Shown piece by piece: positions 1-6,701 of a stretch of 27,081 nt of DNA (positions within the stretch are counted from its first letter, which is position 1; each line of letters opens with the position of its first letter). The stretch covers positions 1-27,081 of the forward strand of contig DATDUP010000012.1 in the NCBI GenBank assembly GCA_035290345.1. Direction: 5' to 3'. This DNA comes from DATDUP01 sp035290345. GTDB taxonomy: Bacteria > Patescibacteriota > Patescibacteriia > Magasanikbacterales > UBA922. The notes below the pieces were generated by a model. It saw nothing but the letters and a program-made list of their open reading frames with translations, made no database searches and was not told where the DNA came from. The position numbers and the translations under genes were made by a program.

Positions 1-1179
1 GAGGGATATTGGAATAAAGAATTGTCTGGAAGCGGTGGTTTTGTCGAGGGGGCCCAGGCCGCAGTTGGCGGTTGGATACCACTGGCCAGTTGGTCATTTC
101 AGCCGGCGACGCCCGGGGCAGATATTCTCTTGACCATTGATCGGACCTTGGAATACAAGGCCTGTGAAATTTTAGAACAAGCAAGGCAGGAATACGGAGC
201 AGAGAGCGCTTCTTTGGTTTTGATGGATCCAAATACTGGCGCCATTCGCGCCATGTGTAGCCAACCAGATTTTGACCCCAATGATTATGCGGCAGTAAAA
301 GATGCTAATGTTTATAATAATTCGGCCATTTTTACGGCCTATGAACCAGGTTCTGTGTTTAAGCCGTTGATTATGAGCGCGGCTTTGAACGAAGGAGTGG
401 TTACTCCCGACACTTGGTTTACTGATCCAGGCGAGAGAAATGACATTTGTTCCAGTCGGATTCGAAATGCCGAAGGAAAGACTTATGGAGCTCAGACCAT
501 GAGTGGTATTTTGGAGAATTCTATCAATACGGGCATGGTTTTTGTTGCGGAAAAACTAGGCAAGCCAAAGATGCAGGAGTATATAGGCAATTTTGGTTTC
601 GGGTTGAAAACCGGTTTGGAATTGGATACTGAAGTAGCGGGCAATATCTCATCTTTATTTGTAAACAAGAGTGATAAATTGGATTGTTACACAGCCACCG
701 CTTCTTTTGGTCAGGGTCTAACTGTCACCCCCTTACAAATGGCGGTAGCGATTAGTAGTATTGCTAATGGCGGCAAATTATTACGACCATATATCGTGGC
801 CGAGGTCCGTTATCCCGATGGTCGGCAGGAAAAGACAAAAGCCAAAGAAGTAAAAAGAGTTTTGGATAGTCGTCAGGCTTTGTTGGCAGCAGGGATGATG
901 GTCAATGTCATTGACCGGGGTCAATCCAAAGGAGCAGCCTTAGCCGGTTATTATCTGGGTGGAAAAACCGGGACCGCTCAAATTCCCGGGCCCGGTGGTT
1001 ATATAGAGGACACTAATCATACTTTTGTCGGTTTAGGGCCCATAGATTCACCCCAGTTCGTGCTGGTGATTAAATTTAGTCGGCCCCAACGAAAATATGC
1101 GGATTCTACGGCTGTGCCAACTTTTAGGAAAATTGCCCAGTTTGTGCTACAGTATTACCACATTCCGCCGACGCGGTAA
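1..1179 (+). CDS. Class B penicillin-binding protein, transpeptidase domain (5'-truncated by window edge)
   Basis: This is the C-terminal 392 residues of a peptidoglycan DD-transpeptidase that cross-links septal or side-wall peptidoglycan outside the membrane. The frame is open from base 1, so the true start lies upstream; the TTG at 22 is not a real start. All three penicillin-binding motifs are visible in order: SVFK (catalytic Ser codon at 352), SIN (codon at 520) and KTGTA (codon at 964). The N-terminal membrane anchor and dimerisation domain are off the window. No PASTA domain follows the transpeptidase domain, which ends about 70 residues after KTG. The stop is followed 3 bases later by the murF start, so the two genes are probably one division/cell-wall operon. 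FtsI versus PBP2 (MrdA) cannot be settled from this part; the murF neighbour favours FtsI/PbpB. Confidence 0.93.
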   Translation, partial: EGYWNKELSGSGGFVEGAQAAVGGWIPLASWSFQPATPGADILLTIDRTLEYKACEILEQARQEYGAESASLVLMDPNTGAIRAMCSQPDFDPNDYAAVKDANVYNNSAIFTAYEPGSVFKPLIMSAALNEGVVTPDTWFTDPGERNDICSSRIRNAEGKTYGAQTMSGILENSINTGMVFVAEKLGKPKMQEYIGNFGFGLKTGLELDTEVAGNISSLFVNKSDKLDCYTATASFGQGLTVTPLQMAVAISSIANGGKLLRPYIVAEVRYPDGRQEKTKAKEVKRVLDSRQALLAAGMMVNVIDRGQSKGAALAGYYLGGKTGTAQIPGPGGYIEDTNHTFVGLGPIDSPQFVLVIKFSRPQRKYADSTAVPTFRKIAQFVLQYYHIPPTR

Positions 1180-1182
1180 TCT

Positions 1183-2472
1183 ATGCGAGAAATGTTGAAC
1201 AGAAAAATTTTACGTTTTTTTACCCGGGCCATTATCAAGAAATATAATCCGGAGATTGTGGGTATCGCTGGTTCGGTCGGTAAGACCAGTACCAAAGAGA
1301 TGGCGTTGGAGATTTTGCGTTCTAATTTTCGCGTCCGTGGCTCAGAGAAGAACATTTGTCTGAAAATTGGCCTCCCCCTGGCTATTATCGGTGTTTCTGA
1401 TCCCGGTTCTTCTTGTTTAGGTTGGTTAAAGGTCTGGGGCCGAGCTTTGCGAATTATTTTTTGTCATCAGCCAGATTATCCAGAAATTTTGGTTTTAGAA
1501 ATGGGAGCGGCTAAACGTGGAGATATGGAATATCTGACCGATTTGGTGAATTGTGATATCGCGGTGGTTACCGCTTCTCAGCCCGTGCATTTGGATTCTT
1601 TCAAAACTACGAAAAAGATGATTCAGGAAGAGCGGCAATTGATATCTAGTTTGGGAAAAACGGCTTGGGCAATTTTAAACCATGATGAGGGCGAAGTGAT
1701 CTCAATGAGCAAAAAGACAGCCGCTGATATTTTAACCTATGGCTTTCATCCCCAGGCTAGTGTCCGGGCATCTGATGTGAAAACTAAATTGGACCGAGAG
1801 GGGAGATGGCCAGAAGGTATGATGTTCAAGATTTCTTACGAGGGGAGTTTGGTACCAATTTATATCCCAGGAGTGATTGGCGAACATGTGGTATATCCGG
1901 CTTTGGCCGCTATCACTGTTGGTTTAGCTTTAGGTTTGAATCTTGTGGATATTTCCGCTTCTTTAAAAGATTTTAAGTGGCCTAATGGCCGGATGCGGTT
2001 ATTGGCTGGGATAAAGAACACTTTGTTGATAGATGATTCGTATAATGCTTCTCCTGGCCCGATGCGCGCTGCTTTGCGAGCCTTGAGCGGGATTCTTTTA
2101 GCAGATTCGCAAACAAAAAAATATGCGGTAATCGGGGATATGGCCGAATTGGGGCAGCAGACAGTAGCCAGTCATCGAGAAGTAGGTTTGCGAGTGGTAG
2201 AAGCTGGGGTTGATTATCTGATTACTGTCGGAGAAGCAATGAAAATCGCGGCTCAGGCGGCTCGAGAAGCGGGATTACCTGAAGATCAAATTTATTCTTT
2301 TTCTTTAGCGGCTGAGGCTGGGCGTTTTCTACAGGAACGTTTGAAAACTGGTGATGTGGTTTTGATTAAAGGATCGCGGATCATGCATATGGAGAAAATT
2401 GTCAAAGAAGTGATGGCTGAACCATTGATTTTGGCGGAAATAGCCTCCAATCAGATTGACAAGAGAGAATAA
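1183..2472 (+). CDS. murF: UDP-N-acetylmuramoyl-tripeptide--D-alanyl-D-alanine ligase (MurF)
   Basis: This cytoplasmic ATP-dependent ligase adds D-Ala-D-Ala to the UDP-MurNAc tripeptide, the last soluble step of the peptidoglycan precursor. The protein is 429 residues, usual for the family. The P-loop GSVGKTST is at residues 30-37. It is followed by the Mur-family acidic segment LEMGAAKRGD and by DDSYNASP at about 284-291, which is a MurF signature. The N-terminal uridine-binding domain is short: the P-loop begins only 30 residues in, whereas full MurF proteins carry about 80-100 residues before it. The UDP-binding domain is therefore largely missing, as in a MurF-like or shortened form. ATG 1183 has no clear Shine-Dalgarno and lies 3 bases after the penicillin-binding protein stop. 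Its last codons contain the promoter of the next tRNA. Confidence 0.9.
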   Translation: MREMLNRKILRFFTRAIIKKYNPEIVGIAGSVGKTSTKEMALEILRSNFRVRGSEKNICLKIGLPLAIIGVSDPGSSCLGWLKVWGRALRIIFCHQPDYPEILVLEMGAAKRGDMEYLTDLVNCDIAVVTASQPVHLDSFKTTKKMIQEERQLISSLGKTAWAILNHDEGEVISMSKKTAADILTYGFHPQASVRASDVKTKLDREGRWPEGMMFKISYEGSLVPIYIPGVIGEHVVYPALAAITVGLALGLNLVDISASLKDFKWPNGRMRLLAGIKNTLLIDDSYNASPGPMRAALRALSGILLADSQTKKYAVIGDMAELGQQTVASHREVGLRVVEAGVDYLITVGEAMKIAAQAAREAGLPEDQIYSFSLAAEAGRFLQERLKTGDVVLIKGSRIMHMEKIVKEVMAEPLILAEIASNQIDKRE

Positions 2473-2484
2473 AAAGCGTACAAT
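2456..2484 (+). promoter_or_regulatory. Promoter of tRNA-Glu
   Basis: TTGACA (2456-2461), a 17-bp spacer and TACAAT (2479-2484). The -35 box lies inside the last codons of murF and the -10 just after its stop. The expected start of transcription is near 2491, about 9 bases before the tRNA. Confidence 0.82.
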
Positions 2485-2499
2485 GTCTCCACTTGGGAT

Positions 2500-2571
2500 G
2501 GTCCGTTCGTCTAGTGGCTAGGACGCCAGATTCTCACTCTGGCAACAGGGGTTCGATTCCCCTACGGACTA
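2500..2571 (+). tRNA. tRNA-Glu (anticodon CTC)
   Basis: A full cloverleaf can be folded: acceptor arms 2500-2506 and 2564-2570, D-arm from 2509, anticodon stem CCAGA/TCTGG with loop TTCTCAC (anticodon CTC at 2533-2535), and T-arm AGGGG-TTCGATT-CCCCT (2547-2563). The discriminator is A2571. The first acceptor pair is a G-U wobble (2500/2570). CCA is not encoded. The D-arm GTCTAG...GGAC is typical of glutamate tRNAs. No terminator is visible directly downstream, so the transcript may run into the small gene at 2602. Confidence 0.95.
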
Positions 2572-2601
2572 CTTTGCTTGTTTTATATTAATTAGACGTA
2601 T

Positions 2602-2892
2602 ATGGATAGCGAAACCTTTCAACCTGACCAGATTATTGATGAGGAATATCGCCGAAAGATGAAGGAAGAACAAAGAGGTATGGCTCAGGGCATGCAAGAG
2701 GAATTGGAACAAGCCTTGGTTACATTGGCTCAGGCTAAAACCGAGATAGATCAAGAAGATTGGGAAGCGGCCTGGAGAACTTTAGCCAAAGTAAAATCAC
2801 AGACCAGAGGTGTAGAAATAGCCGCAGGGAGACTGGAGACAGCCTTACATTTGGAAGCAGATGAAGACAAAAGAAAAGAAAGGGGGGTTTAA
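2602..2892 (+). CDS. Small charged helical protein of unknown function
   Basis: I do not recognise this 96-residue protein. It is very rich in Glu, Lys, Gln and Ala, has no Cys and no hydrophobic segment, and reads as two or more amphipathic helices (about residues 15-50 and 52-85), possibly a helical hairpin or coiled coil. It sits between two tRNA genes, 30 bases after tRNA-Glu and 40 before tRNA-Met, and is probably co-transcribed with tRNA-Glu because no terminator separates them. There is no Shine-Dalgarno before ATG 2602. The antisense frame of similar length carries no recognisable protein. It is likely real because its composition is consistent throughout and it fills the inter-tRNA gap. 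Confidence 0.7.
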   Translation: MDSETFQPDQIIDEEYRRKMKEEQRGMAQGMQEELEQALVTLAQAKTEIDQEDWEAAWRTLAKVKSQTRGVEIAAGRLETALHLEADEDKRKERGV

Positions 2893-2932
2893 CTTTTAGA
2901 GGACAGGAGTATATTTTGAAAATTATTTTTTT

Positions 2933-3006
2933 GTCAGGGTAGCTCAGACGGTAAGAGCGTAGGATTCATAACCCTAAGGTCGGGAGTTCGATTCTCCCCC
3001 CTGACA
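2933..3006 (+). tRNA. tRNA-Met (anticodon CAT; elongator type, Ile2 not excluded)
   Basis: The acceptor stem GTCAGGG/CCCTGAC (2933-2939 and 2999-3005) pairs perfectly, with discriminator A3006. The D-stem is GCTC/GAGC, the anticodon loop TTCATAA has CAT at 2967-2969, and the T-arm is GGGAG-TTCGATT-CTCCC. Pair 1-72 is G-C, so it is not the initiator tRNA, which has a 1-72 mismatch and a GGG/CCC anticodon stem. The innermost anticodon-stem pair (A2964/C2972) is a mismatch. A CAT anticodon with lysidine would read isoleucine; sequence alone cannot rule that out. CCA is not encoded. Confidence 0.9.
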
Positions 3007-3007
3007 C

Positions 3008-3034
3008 AAAAACACCCCTTGCGGGGCGTTTTTT
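3008..3034 (-). terminator. Intrinsic terminator of the HU gene, probably bidirectional
   Basis: Hairpin CACCCC/GGGGCG (3013-3018 and 3023-3028). On the minus strand it has a GCAA tetraloop, a G-U pair and then TTTTT (complement of 3008-3012). On the plus strand it is followed by TTTTTT (3029-3034), so it can also end tRNA-Met transcription, with one A-C mismatch in the stem. Confidence 0.85.
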
Positions 3035-3311
3035 ATTTCTTTAAAGCATCCTTGAGTCCTTTGCCAGCCTTGAATTTTGGTACAACTACTGGCGGGATTT
3101 GAATTTTTTCATTTGGATTTTGAGGATTTACACCCACTCGTCCCGCTCTTTGTCGAGCTGAGAAAGCTCCAAAACCAGCAATCGTCACCTCACCTCCACC
3201 TTTGATAGTGGTAGTCACAATATCAACGAACGCCGCGACCATTCCTTCTGCCTCCTTTTTAGAAACACTGACCTTATCCGCAATTGCTTGCGCAAGTTCG
3301 GCTTTATTCAT
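3033..3311 (-). CDS. hup: HU-family DNA-binding protein
   Basis: This nucleoid-associated protein bends and compacts DNA as a dimer. It is 92 residues, normal for HU. The N-terminal helices start MNKAELAQAIADK, and the DNA-binding arm carries the family signature GRVGVNPQNP and ends with IPPVVVPKFKAGKGLKDAL. I chose ATG 3311 rather than an in-frame start 16 codons upstream because a strong GGGGAG Shine-Dalgarno lies just before it and family homology begins here. It is a single-gene unit with its own consensus promoter (3384-3412) and terminator (3008-3034), which fits a highly expressed protein. HU versus IHF is not separable with certainty; the single gene and sequence favour HU. Confidence 0.95.
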   Translation of the reverse strand: MNKAELAQAIADKVSVSKKEAEGMVAAFVDIVTTTIKGGGEVTIAGFGAFSARQRAGRVGVNPQNPNEKIQIPPVVVPKFKAGKGLKDALKK

Positions 3312-3383
3312 AAGTAATCTCCCCGAATCTTTTCTCTGCAAGAGAGAATAAAGATTCAAATTATTGGCTTATTTTACACAACA

Positions 3384-3412
3384 ATTATAACTTTTTAGGT
3401 TTTTTATGTCAA
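3384..3412 (-). promoter_or_regulatory. Consensus promoter of the HU gene
   Basis: On the minus strand: TTGACA (complement of 3407-3412), exactly 17 bp, then TATAAT (complement of 3384-3389). Both hexamers match the sigma-70 consensus perfectly. The leader to ATG 3311 is about 65 nt and carries the Shine-Dalgarno. Confidence 0.92.
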
Positions 3413-3443
3413 TAGAGCCATTTTTTTTATCCACAGCATCTCC

Positions 3444-3472
3444 TTGTAGTTTATTTGATTACCTGGTATTTG
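3444..3472 (+). promoter_or_regulatory. Possible promoter of the small Cys-rich gene
   Basis: TTGTAG (3444-3449), 17 bp, TATTTG (3467-3472), with TG one base before the -10 (extended -10). The hexamers are weak. The position, about 30 bases before the gene, fits. Confidence 0.35.
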
Positions 3473-3505
3473 ATTATTAGCCATGACCACCAATAAGGAG
3501 GAGAC

Positions 3506-3757
3506 ATGCCGACAGTGAAACAGGAAAAAATAAGGATTCTGTGTCGGGACATGACCAGGGAACAATTGGAAATCTTGTGTCCTGAGGTGTTGGGTTGCTG
3601 CCTCAGGCGTAAATTCACGTTGGAGACCGTGATTCAGGTGCCATGTGAAGCAGCAGAAGCGGCTTACTTGCTTTCCGCCATTCTCGGCGACTTCAGTGTA
3701 TCTACCCCCTTCACCATCCGGGAGGTCCTGGATCGCGTCTTCAACACCCCCTCATGA
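3506..3757 (+). CDS. Small cysteine-rich protein of unknown function
   Basis: I do not recognise this 83-residue protein. It has five cysteines (one near residue 13, then one plus a Cys-Cys pair around 26-33, and one near 48) and an even mix of charged and hydrophobic residues, with no membrane segment or signal peptide. It looks like a small soluble alpha/beta domain, perhaps metal-binding, although the Cys spacing does not match a zinc-ribbon. The start is well supported: a long AAGGAGGAG Shine-Dalgarno ends 5 bases before ATG 3506. It stands alone, with HU reading away on one side and a hairpin and terminator downstream. Its codons use CTC, ATC and GTC near the end more than the neighbours do. 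Confidence 0.72.
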   Translation: MPTVKQEKIRILCRDMTREQLEILCPEVLGCCLRRKFTLETVIQVPCEAAEAAYLLSAILGDFSVSTPFTIREVLDRVFNTPS

Positions 3758-3791
3758 TCATTCCTTTCGTCTAAACCCCTCCTGCCGTACC

Positions 3792-3823
3792 CTTCCCTTG
3801 AGCAGATTTCTGCTTGAAGGAAG
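3792..3823 (+). other. Long hairpin downstream of the small Cys-rich gene
   Basis: Arms 3792-3806 and 3809-3823 can pair over 15 positions with one C-A mismatch and two G-U pairs. No T-tract follows directly. It precedes the true terminator by 25 bases and may protect the 3' end of the mRNA. Confidence 0.5.
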
Positions 3824-3845
3824 TTTACGACCAGAGGGTAAAATA

Positions 3846-3874
3846 AAACAACCGGCAAATTGCCGGTTGTTTTT
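3846..3874 (+). terminator. Bidirectional intrinsic terminator between converging genes
   Basis: Stem ACAACCGGC/GCCGGTTGT (3848-3856 and 3862-3870) with loop AAATT, then TTTTT to 3874. On the minus strand the same stem is followed by TTTTATTTT. It therefore ends both the small gene from the left and the RNase Y gene from the right. Confidence 0.92.
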
Positions 3875-3885
3875 GTGCTTTCCGA

Positions 3886-5412
3886 TTAACGAGCGTATTC
3901 AATGACCCGAGTTTCTCGAATGACGTTGACTTTGATTTCTCCGGGATATTGTAATTCGTTTTCAATTTTGCGGGCGATGTCTTTGGCCAGGTTGTAGGCT
4001 TTGTAATCATCAATTTCCTCTGGCTGGACAAAGACGCGAATTTCGCGACCCGCCTGGATGGCATAGACTTTTTCTACGCCTGGGAAACTTTTAGCTGTGT
4101 TTTCCAATTCTTCCAATCTGGCTACATATTGTTCATAAGTATCGCGACGGGCACCGACCCGGGCCCCAGAAATGGCATCAGCTGCCTTCACAATCTGAGT
4201 GATTAGTTTTTCTGGTTTGTCATCGTGGTGATGGGCGGCGGCGTCTTGCGCATCCTCGTCTAGACCGAATTTCTTTAAGATTGTCGCTCCAATTTCCGGG
4301 TGGCCACCCTGGGTTTCTTGATCAACGGATTTGCCGATGTCATGGAAAAAACCAACCTTTTTAGCTTTGGCCGCATCTAAGTCGAGTTCTTCCGCAATGG
4401 TACCGGAAAGGTAGGCCACTTCCATACAGTGGTTAAGGACATTTTGTCCATAGCTGGTTCGGTATTTCAACCGGCCGACAATGGAGACCAGCTTGGGATC
4501 GATGCCTGTAATCCCGAGTTTGTATAAGGCTTCTTCACCCGCCTTTTTAATATCAACAGCTAATTCCTTTTTAGCTTCTTCGATGAAAGATTCTACTCGG
4601 GCCGGTTGAATGCGTCCATCTTTAATTAATTTTTCTAGAGCCAAGAAACAGACACGGCGGCGGATTGGTGAAAAGCTGGAGATGAGAAGCACTCCTGGAG
4701 TTTCGTCAATAATAAGTTCACAGCCAGTAAGTTTTTCAATAGTCTTGATGTTACGTCCATCTTTACCAATGATTCTACCTTTCATTTCGTCGTTGGGCAG
4801 GGTGATGGCGGTAGAGGTTGTTTCTGAAGAATGATCAGCGGCACAGCGTTGGATGGAATCTAAGATGATTTCTCGCGCTTTTTCTTCGTAAGTTTCACTG
4901 TTGGTTTTTTCTATTTTCATGATACGGACCATCAAATCATCCCGGCTTTTTTCTTCAATGTTTTTCATCAGTTCTTCTTTGGCTTGATCTTTAGTCAGGC
5001 CAGAGATTTGTTCCAATTTAGCCATGGCCTGGGCCTGGGCAGTGTCAATTTTTTGTTTGATATTCTGGATTTCCTCGACTTTGTGTTGGAGTTTGGTTTT
5101 TCGATCTTCAAATTCCAATAATTGTTTGTCGAACAAAGATTCGCGCTGTTCCAGACGGGCTTGGACCTTGCGTAGTTCATTGCGACGCTGTTGTTCTTCT
5201 AACTTGCTTTCGTCTATGATCTTGATCGCTTTTTCTTTGGCTTTGAGCAGGACTTCTTGTTCGCGGTTTTTAGCTTCGGCGACCAGTTTTTCGGCCCGAA
5301 CTTCAGCCGAATTGGCCTGGGCTTGAGCCAAGAGTTTGCGCAACAGATAACCCAAAAACAAGCCAATACCCGCGGCCAGGAGAGGAATACCAATATAGAG
5401 TAGATAGGGCAT
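3886..5412 (-). CDS. rny: Ribonuclease Y
   Basis: RNase Y is the membrane-anchored endoribonuclease that starts bulk mRNA decay in bacteria lacking RNase E. The 508-residue protein has the full order of parts: an N-terminal membrane helix (about residues 3-24), a long charged coiled coil (about 28-150), a KH RNA-binding domain with the loop GRIIGKDGRNIK near residue 211, and an HD phosphohydrolase domain containing FFHDIGK near residue 355. The length is normal (about 510-520). ATG 5412 has no Shine-Dalgarno, but the membrane helix begins right after it. It is transcribed alone from a strong promoter (5633-5661) through a leader of about 215 nt with several hairpins, which suggests post-transcriptional control, possibly by RNase Y itself (inference). 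Confidence 0.97.
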   Translation of the reverse strand: MPYLLYIGIPLLAAGIGLFLGYLLRKLLAQAQANSAEVRAEKLVAEAKNREQEVLLKAKEKAIKIIDESKLEEQQRRNELRKVQARLEQRESLFDKQLLEFEDRKTKLQHKVEEIQNIKQKIDTAQAQAMAKLEQISGLTKDQAKEELMKNIEEKSRDDLMVRIMKIEKTNSETYEEKAREIILDSIQRCAADHSSETTSTAITLPNDEMKGRIIGKDGRNIKTIEKLTGCELIIDETPGVLLISSFSPIRRRVCFLALEKLIKDGRIQPARVESFIEEAKKELAVDIKKAGEEALYKLGITGIDPKLVSIVGRLKYRTSYGQNVLNHCMEVAYLSGTIAEELDLDAAKAKKVGFFHDIGKSVDQETQGGHPEIGATILKKFGLDEDAQDAAAHHHDDKPEKLITQIVKAADAISGARVGARRDTYEQYVARLEELENTAKSFPGVEKVYAIQAGREIRVFVQPEEIDDYKAYNLAKDIARKIENELQYPGEIKVNVIRETRVIEYAR

Positions 5413-5626
5413 AAATAAAAATGCTAACCAAATGAAAGCCAGCTTTTTGTCACGAAGACGACAAGATAGCGAGGGCTATCTTAGAAATGGCTAATTTGTT
5501 TAGCCAAAGGTAATTGGGATGATCGGCCATGGAAGGCCGTTATAAGACACAGAGAAGAAAAAATCACACTTTTTACCTAATCTTAGCAACAAAATTAACT
5601 GGAAAAATCTGGATTTGTTAATTTTC
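5413..5626 (-). promoter_or_regulatory. Structured 5' leader of RNase Y mRNA
   Basis: Between the predicted transcription start near 5626 and ATG 5412 there is no credible gene. It holds successive hairpins: CGGCC/GGCCG (5524-5539), TGGCTAA/TTAGCCA (5488-5506), AAGATAGC/GCTATCTT (5463-5482) and TTGTC/GACAA (5447-5464). The last two share two bases, so they may compete. No known riboswitch class was recognised. Confidence 0.55.
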
Positions 5627-5632
5627 GTGGTT

Positions 5633-5661
5633 AGTATAACAAAAATATTAGAGGCTGTCAA
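5633..5661 (-). promoter_or_regulatory. Promoter of RNase Y
   Basis: Minus strand: TTGACA (complement of 5656-5661), 17 bp, TATACT (complement of 5633-5638). Confidence 0.87.
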
Positions 5662-5675
5662 TTGGCTTTTGGCTG

Positions 5676-5684
5676 TGCTACAAT
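5676..5684 (+). promoter_or_regulatory. Extended -10 promoter of the methyltransferase gene
   Basis: TG at 5676-5677, one base, then TACAAT (5679-5684). There is no good -35 on this strand; the expected position is occupied by the -35 of the divergent RNase Y promoter. Transcription would start 1-2 bases before ATG 5693. Confidence 0.6.
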
Positions 5685-5692
5685 AGCAGTCT

Positions 5693-6610
5693 ATGGAGCC
5701 AAAAACACAGGGTTGGGGGGTGGTAGGGTCAGATGGGGCCGAACTTTGGGATTCTACCCCGGTATTTTTACAGGACAAGGTGACAATGAAAGATTGGGGG
5801 AAGCTGATTTTTTACCCCAAGAAATTTTTGTTATACCGGTATGTGAGAAAAGCGGCTAAAGAATATTGGCAACAGAATACAGATTTGGCCGCTCCGTTTC
5901 GGGTTTTGGATCTGGGCTGCGGTACTGGCGCGACTTTGGTCGATTTAAAGAAAATGTTGGGTCGTCGGGCTGATGTGGTAGGGGCAGAAGTGGTGAATCT
6001 GCAGGTCAATCTGGCTAGAGAAAAGACAAAAAAGAGTGGTGTAAACACAGAAGTGGTCTGGTATGATGGACAGAATCTTCCTTTTGCGGATGAAAGTTTT
6101 CATGTTGTTTATACTAGTGATGTTCTTGGACATGTGAAAGAAGTCAGACCATGGTTGAAGGAAATAAACCGGGTATTGAAGGATGGCGGGTACTTAACTA
6201 TGTTTGCGGAGTCTACTTTGGGCCGACACGCCTATATCCGTCGCTATCTGGAGAAGCGGGGACTGAATGTTGATCCTCATGCCCGTTTTCATATTTCCCT
6301 TTACCCTAAAGCTGTCTTAGTTGAATTTTTAGAAGCGGCCGGGTTCCGGATTTTAAATTTATACACTACGGTTTGGGCAAAGTTTTTTGTCCATCCTGAT
6401 GAGATCGGGCCAGCCCTGCAAGCCCAAAAGAGGTTTTTTTTCTTACGTCAGCTTAATCAACTATTGTGTTGGCTGAAACAAAAGACCCGGCCATTGTCTT
6501 TGGCGATTTGTGAGCTTTATTCTTTGTTGGAAATGCTTGTCTTGGGGCGATGGTTGGAGAGTCAGGGCTATGTTTTGTTAGCGCGCAAAGAGACTCGTTT
6601 GAAACATTGA
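5693..6610 (+). CDS. Class I SAM-dependent methyltransferase
   Basis: The protein has a Rossmann-type SAM-binding domain: motif I VLDLGCGTG at residues 71-79, an acidic residue after the next strand (VVGAEVV), YDGQNLPFADESF as motifs II/III, and the post-motif LKEINRVLKDGGYL. This is the Methyltransf_11/UbiE-like type. The substrate is not evident; small molecules, lipids or sugars are all possible. The C-terminal 100 residues (AAGFRILNLYTTVWAKFF onward) include a hydrophobic stretch that may touch the membrane. The start is uncertain. ATG 5693 fits the -10 box 9 bases upstream, giving a leaderless mRNA. ATG 5786 has AAGGTG 6 bases upstream and gives 274 residues. It is divergent from RNase Y and monocistronic. 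Confidence 0.88.
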   Translation: MEPKTQGWGVVGSDGAELWDSTPVFLQDKVTMKDWGKLIFYPKKFLLYRYVRKAAKEYWQQNTDLAAPFRVLDLGCGTGATLVDLKKMLGRRADVVGAEVVNLQVNLAREKTKKSGVNTEVVWYDGQNLPFADESFHVVYTSDVLGHVKEVRPWLKEINRVLKDGGYLTMFAESTLGRHAYIRRYLEKRGLNVDPHARFHISLYPKAVLVEFLEAAGFRILNLYTTVWAKFFVHPDEIGPALQAQKRFFFLRQLNQLLCWLKQKTRPLSLAICELYSLLEMLVLGRWLESQGYVLLARKETRLKH

Positions 6611-6641
6611 CTTTATTCCCCGAAATCAGTGAATGGGCGTC

Positions 6642-6669
6642 TTGCCTTTTTTTTCTGGTGTTATATAAT
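6642..6669 (+). promoter_or_regulatory. Probable promoter of the transketolase-aminotransferase operon
   Basis: TTGCCT (6642-6647), 16 bp, TATAAT (6664-6669). The -10 is perfect and the -35 is partial. The leader is about 26 nt. Just before it, a weak GGGCG/TGCCT hairpin followed by eight T (from 6635) may end the methyltransferase transcript. Confidence 0.55.
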
Positions 6670-6701
6670 ATCACTCATAAAATAATTTCATACGATATCA
6701 T

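Noticed and set aside
3427..3435. Perfect DnaA box TTATCCACA beside an AT-rich stretch near the HU promoter
   Set aside because: Only one box was noticed, with no cluster, no dnaA/dnaN neighbours and no AT-rich unwinding region, so it is not evidence for an origin.
5500..5778. Minus-strand frame of 92 codons across the divergent promoter region
   Set aside because: It runs through both promoters and the hairpin leader of RNase Y and has no family features.
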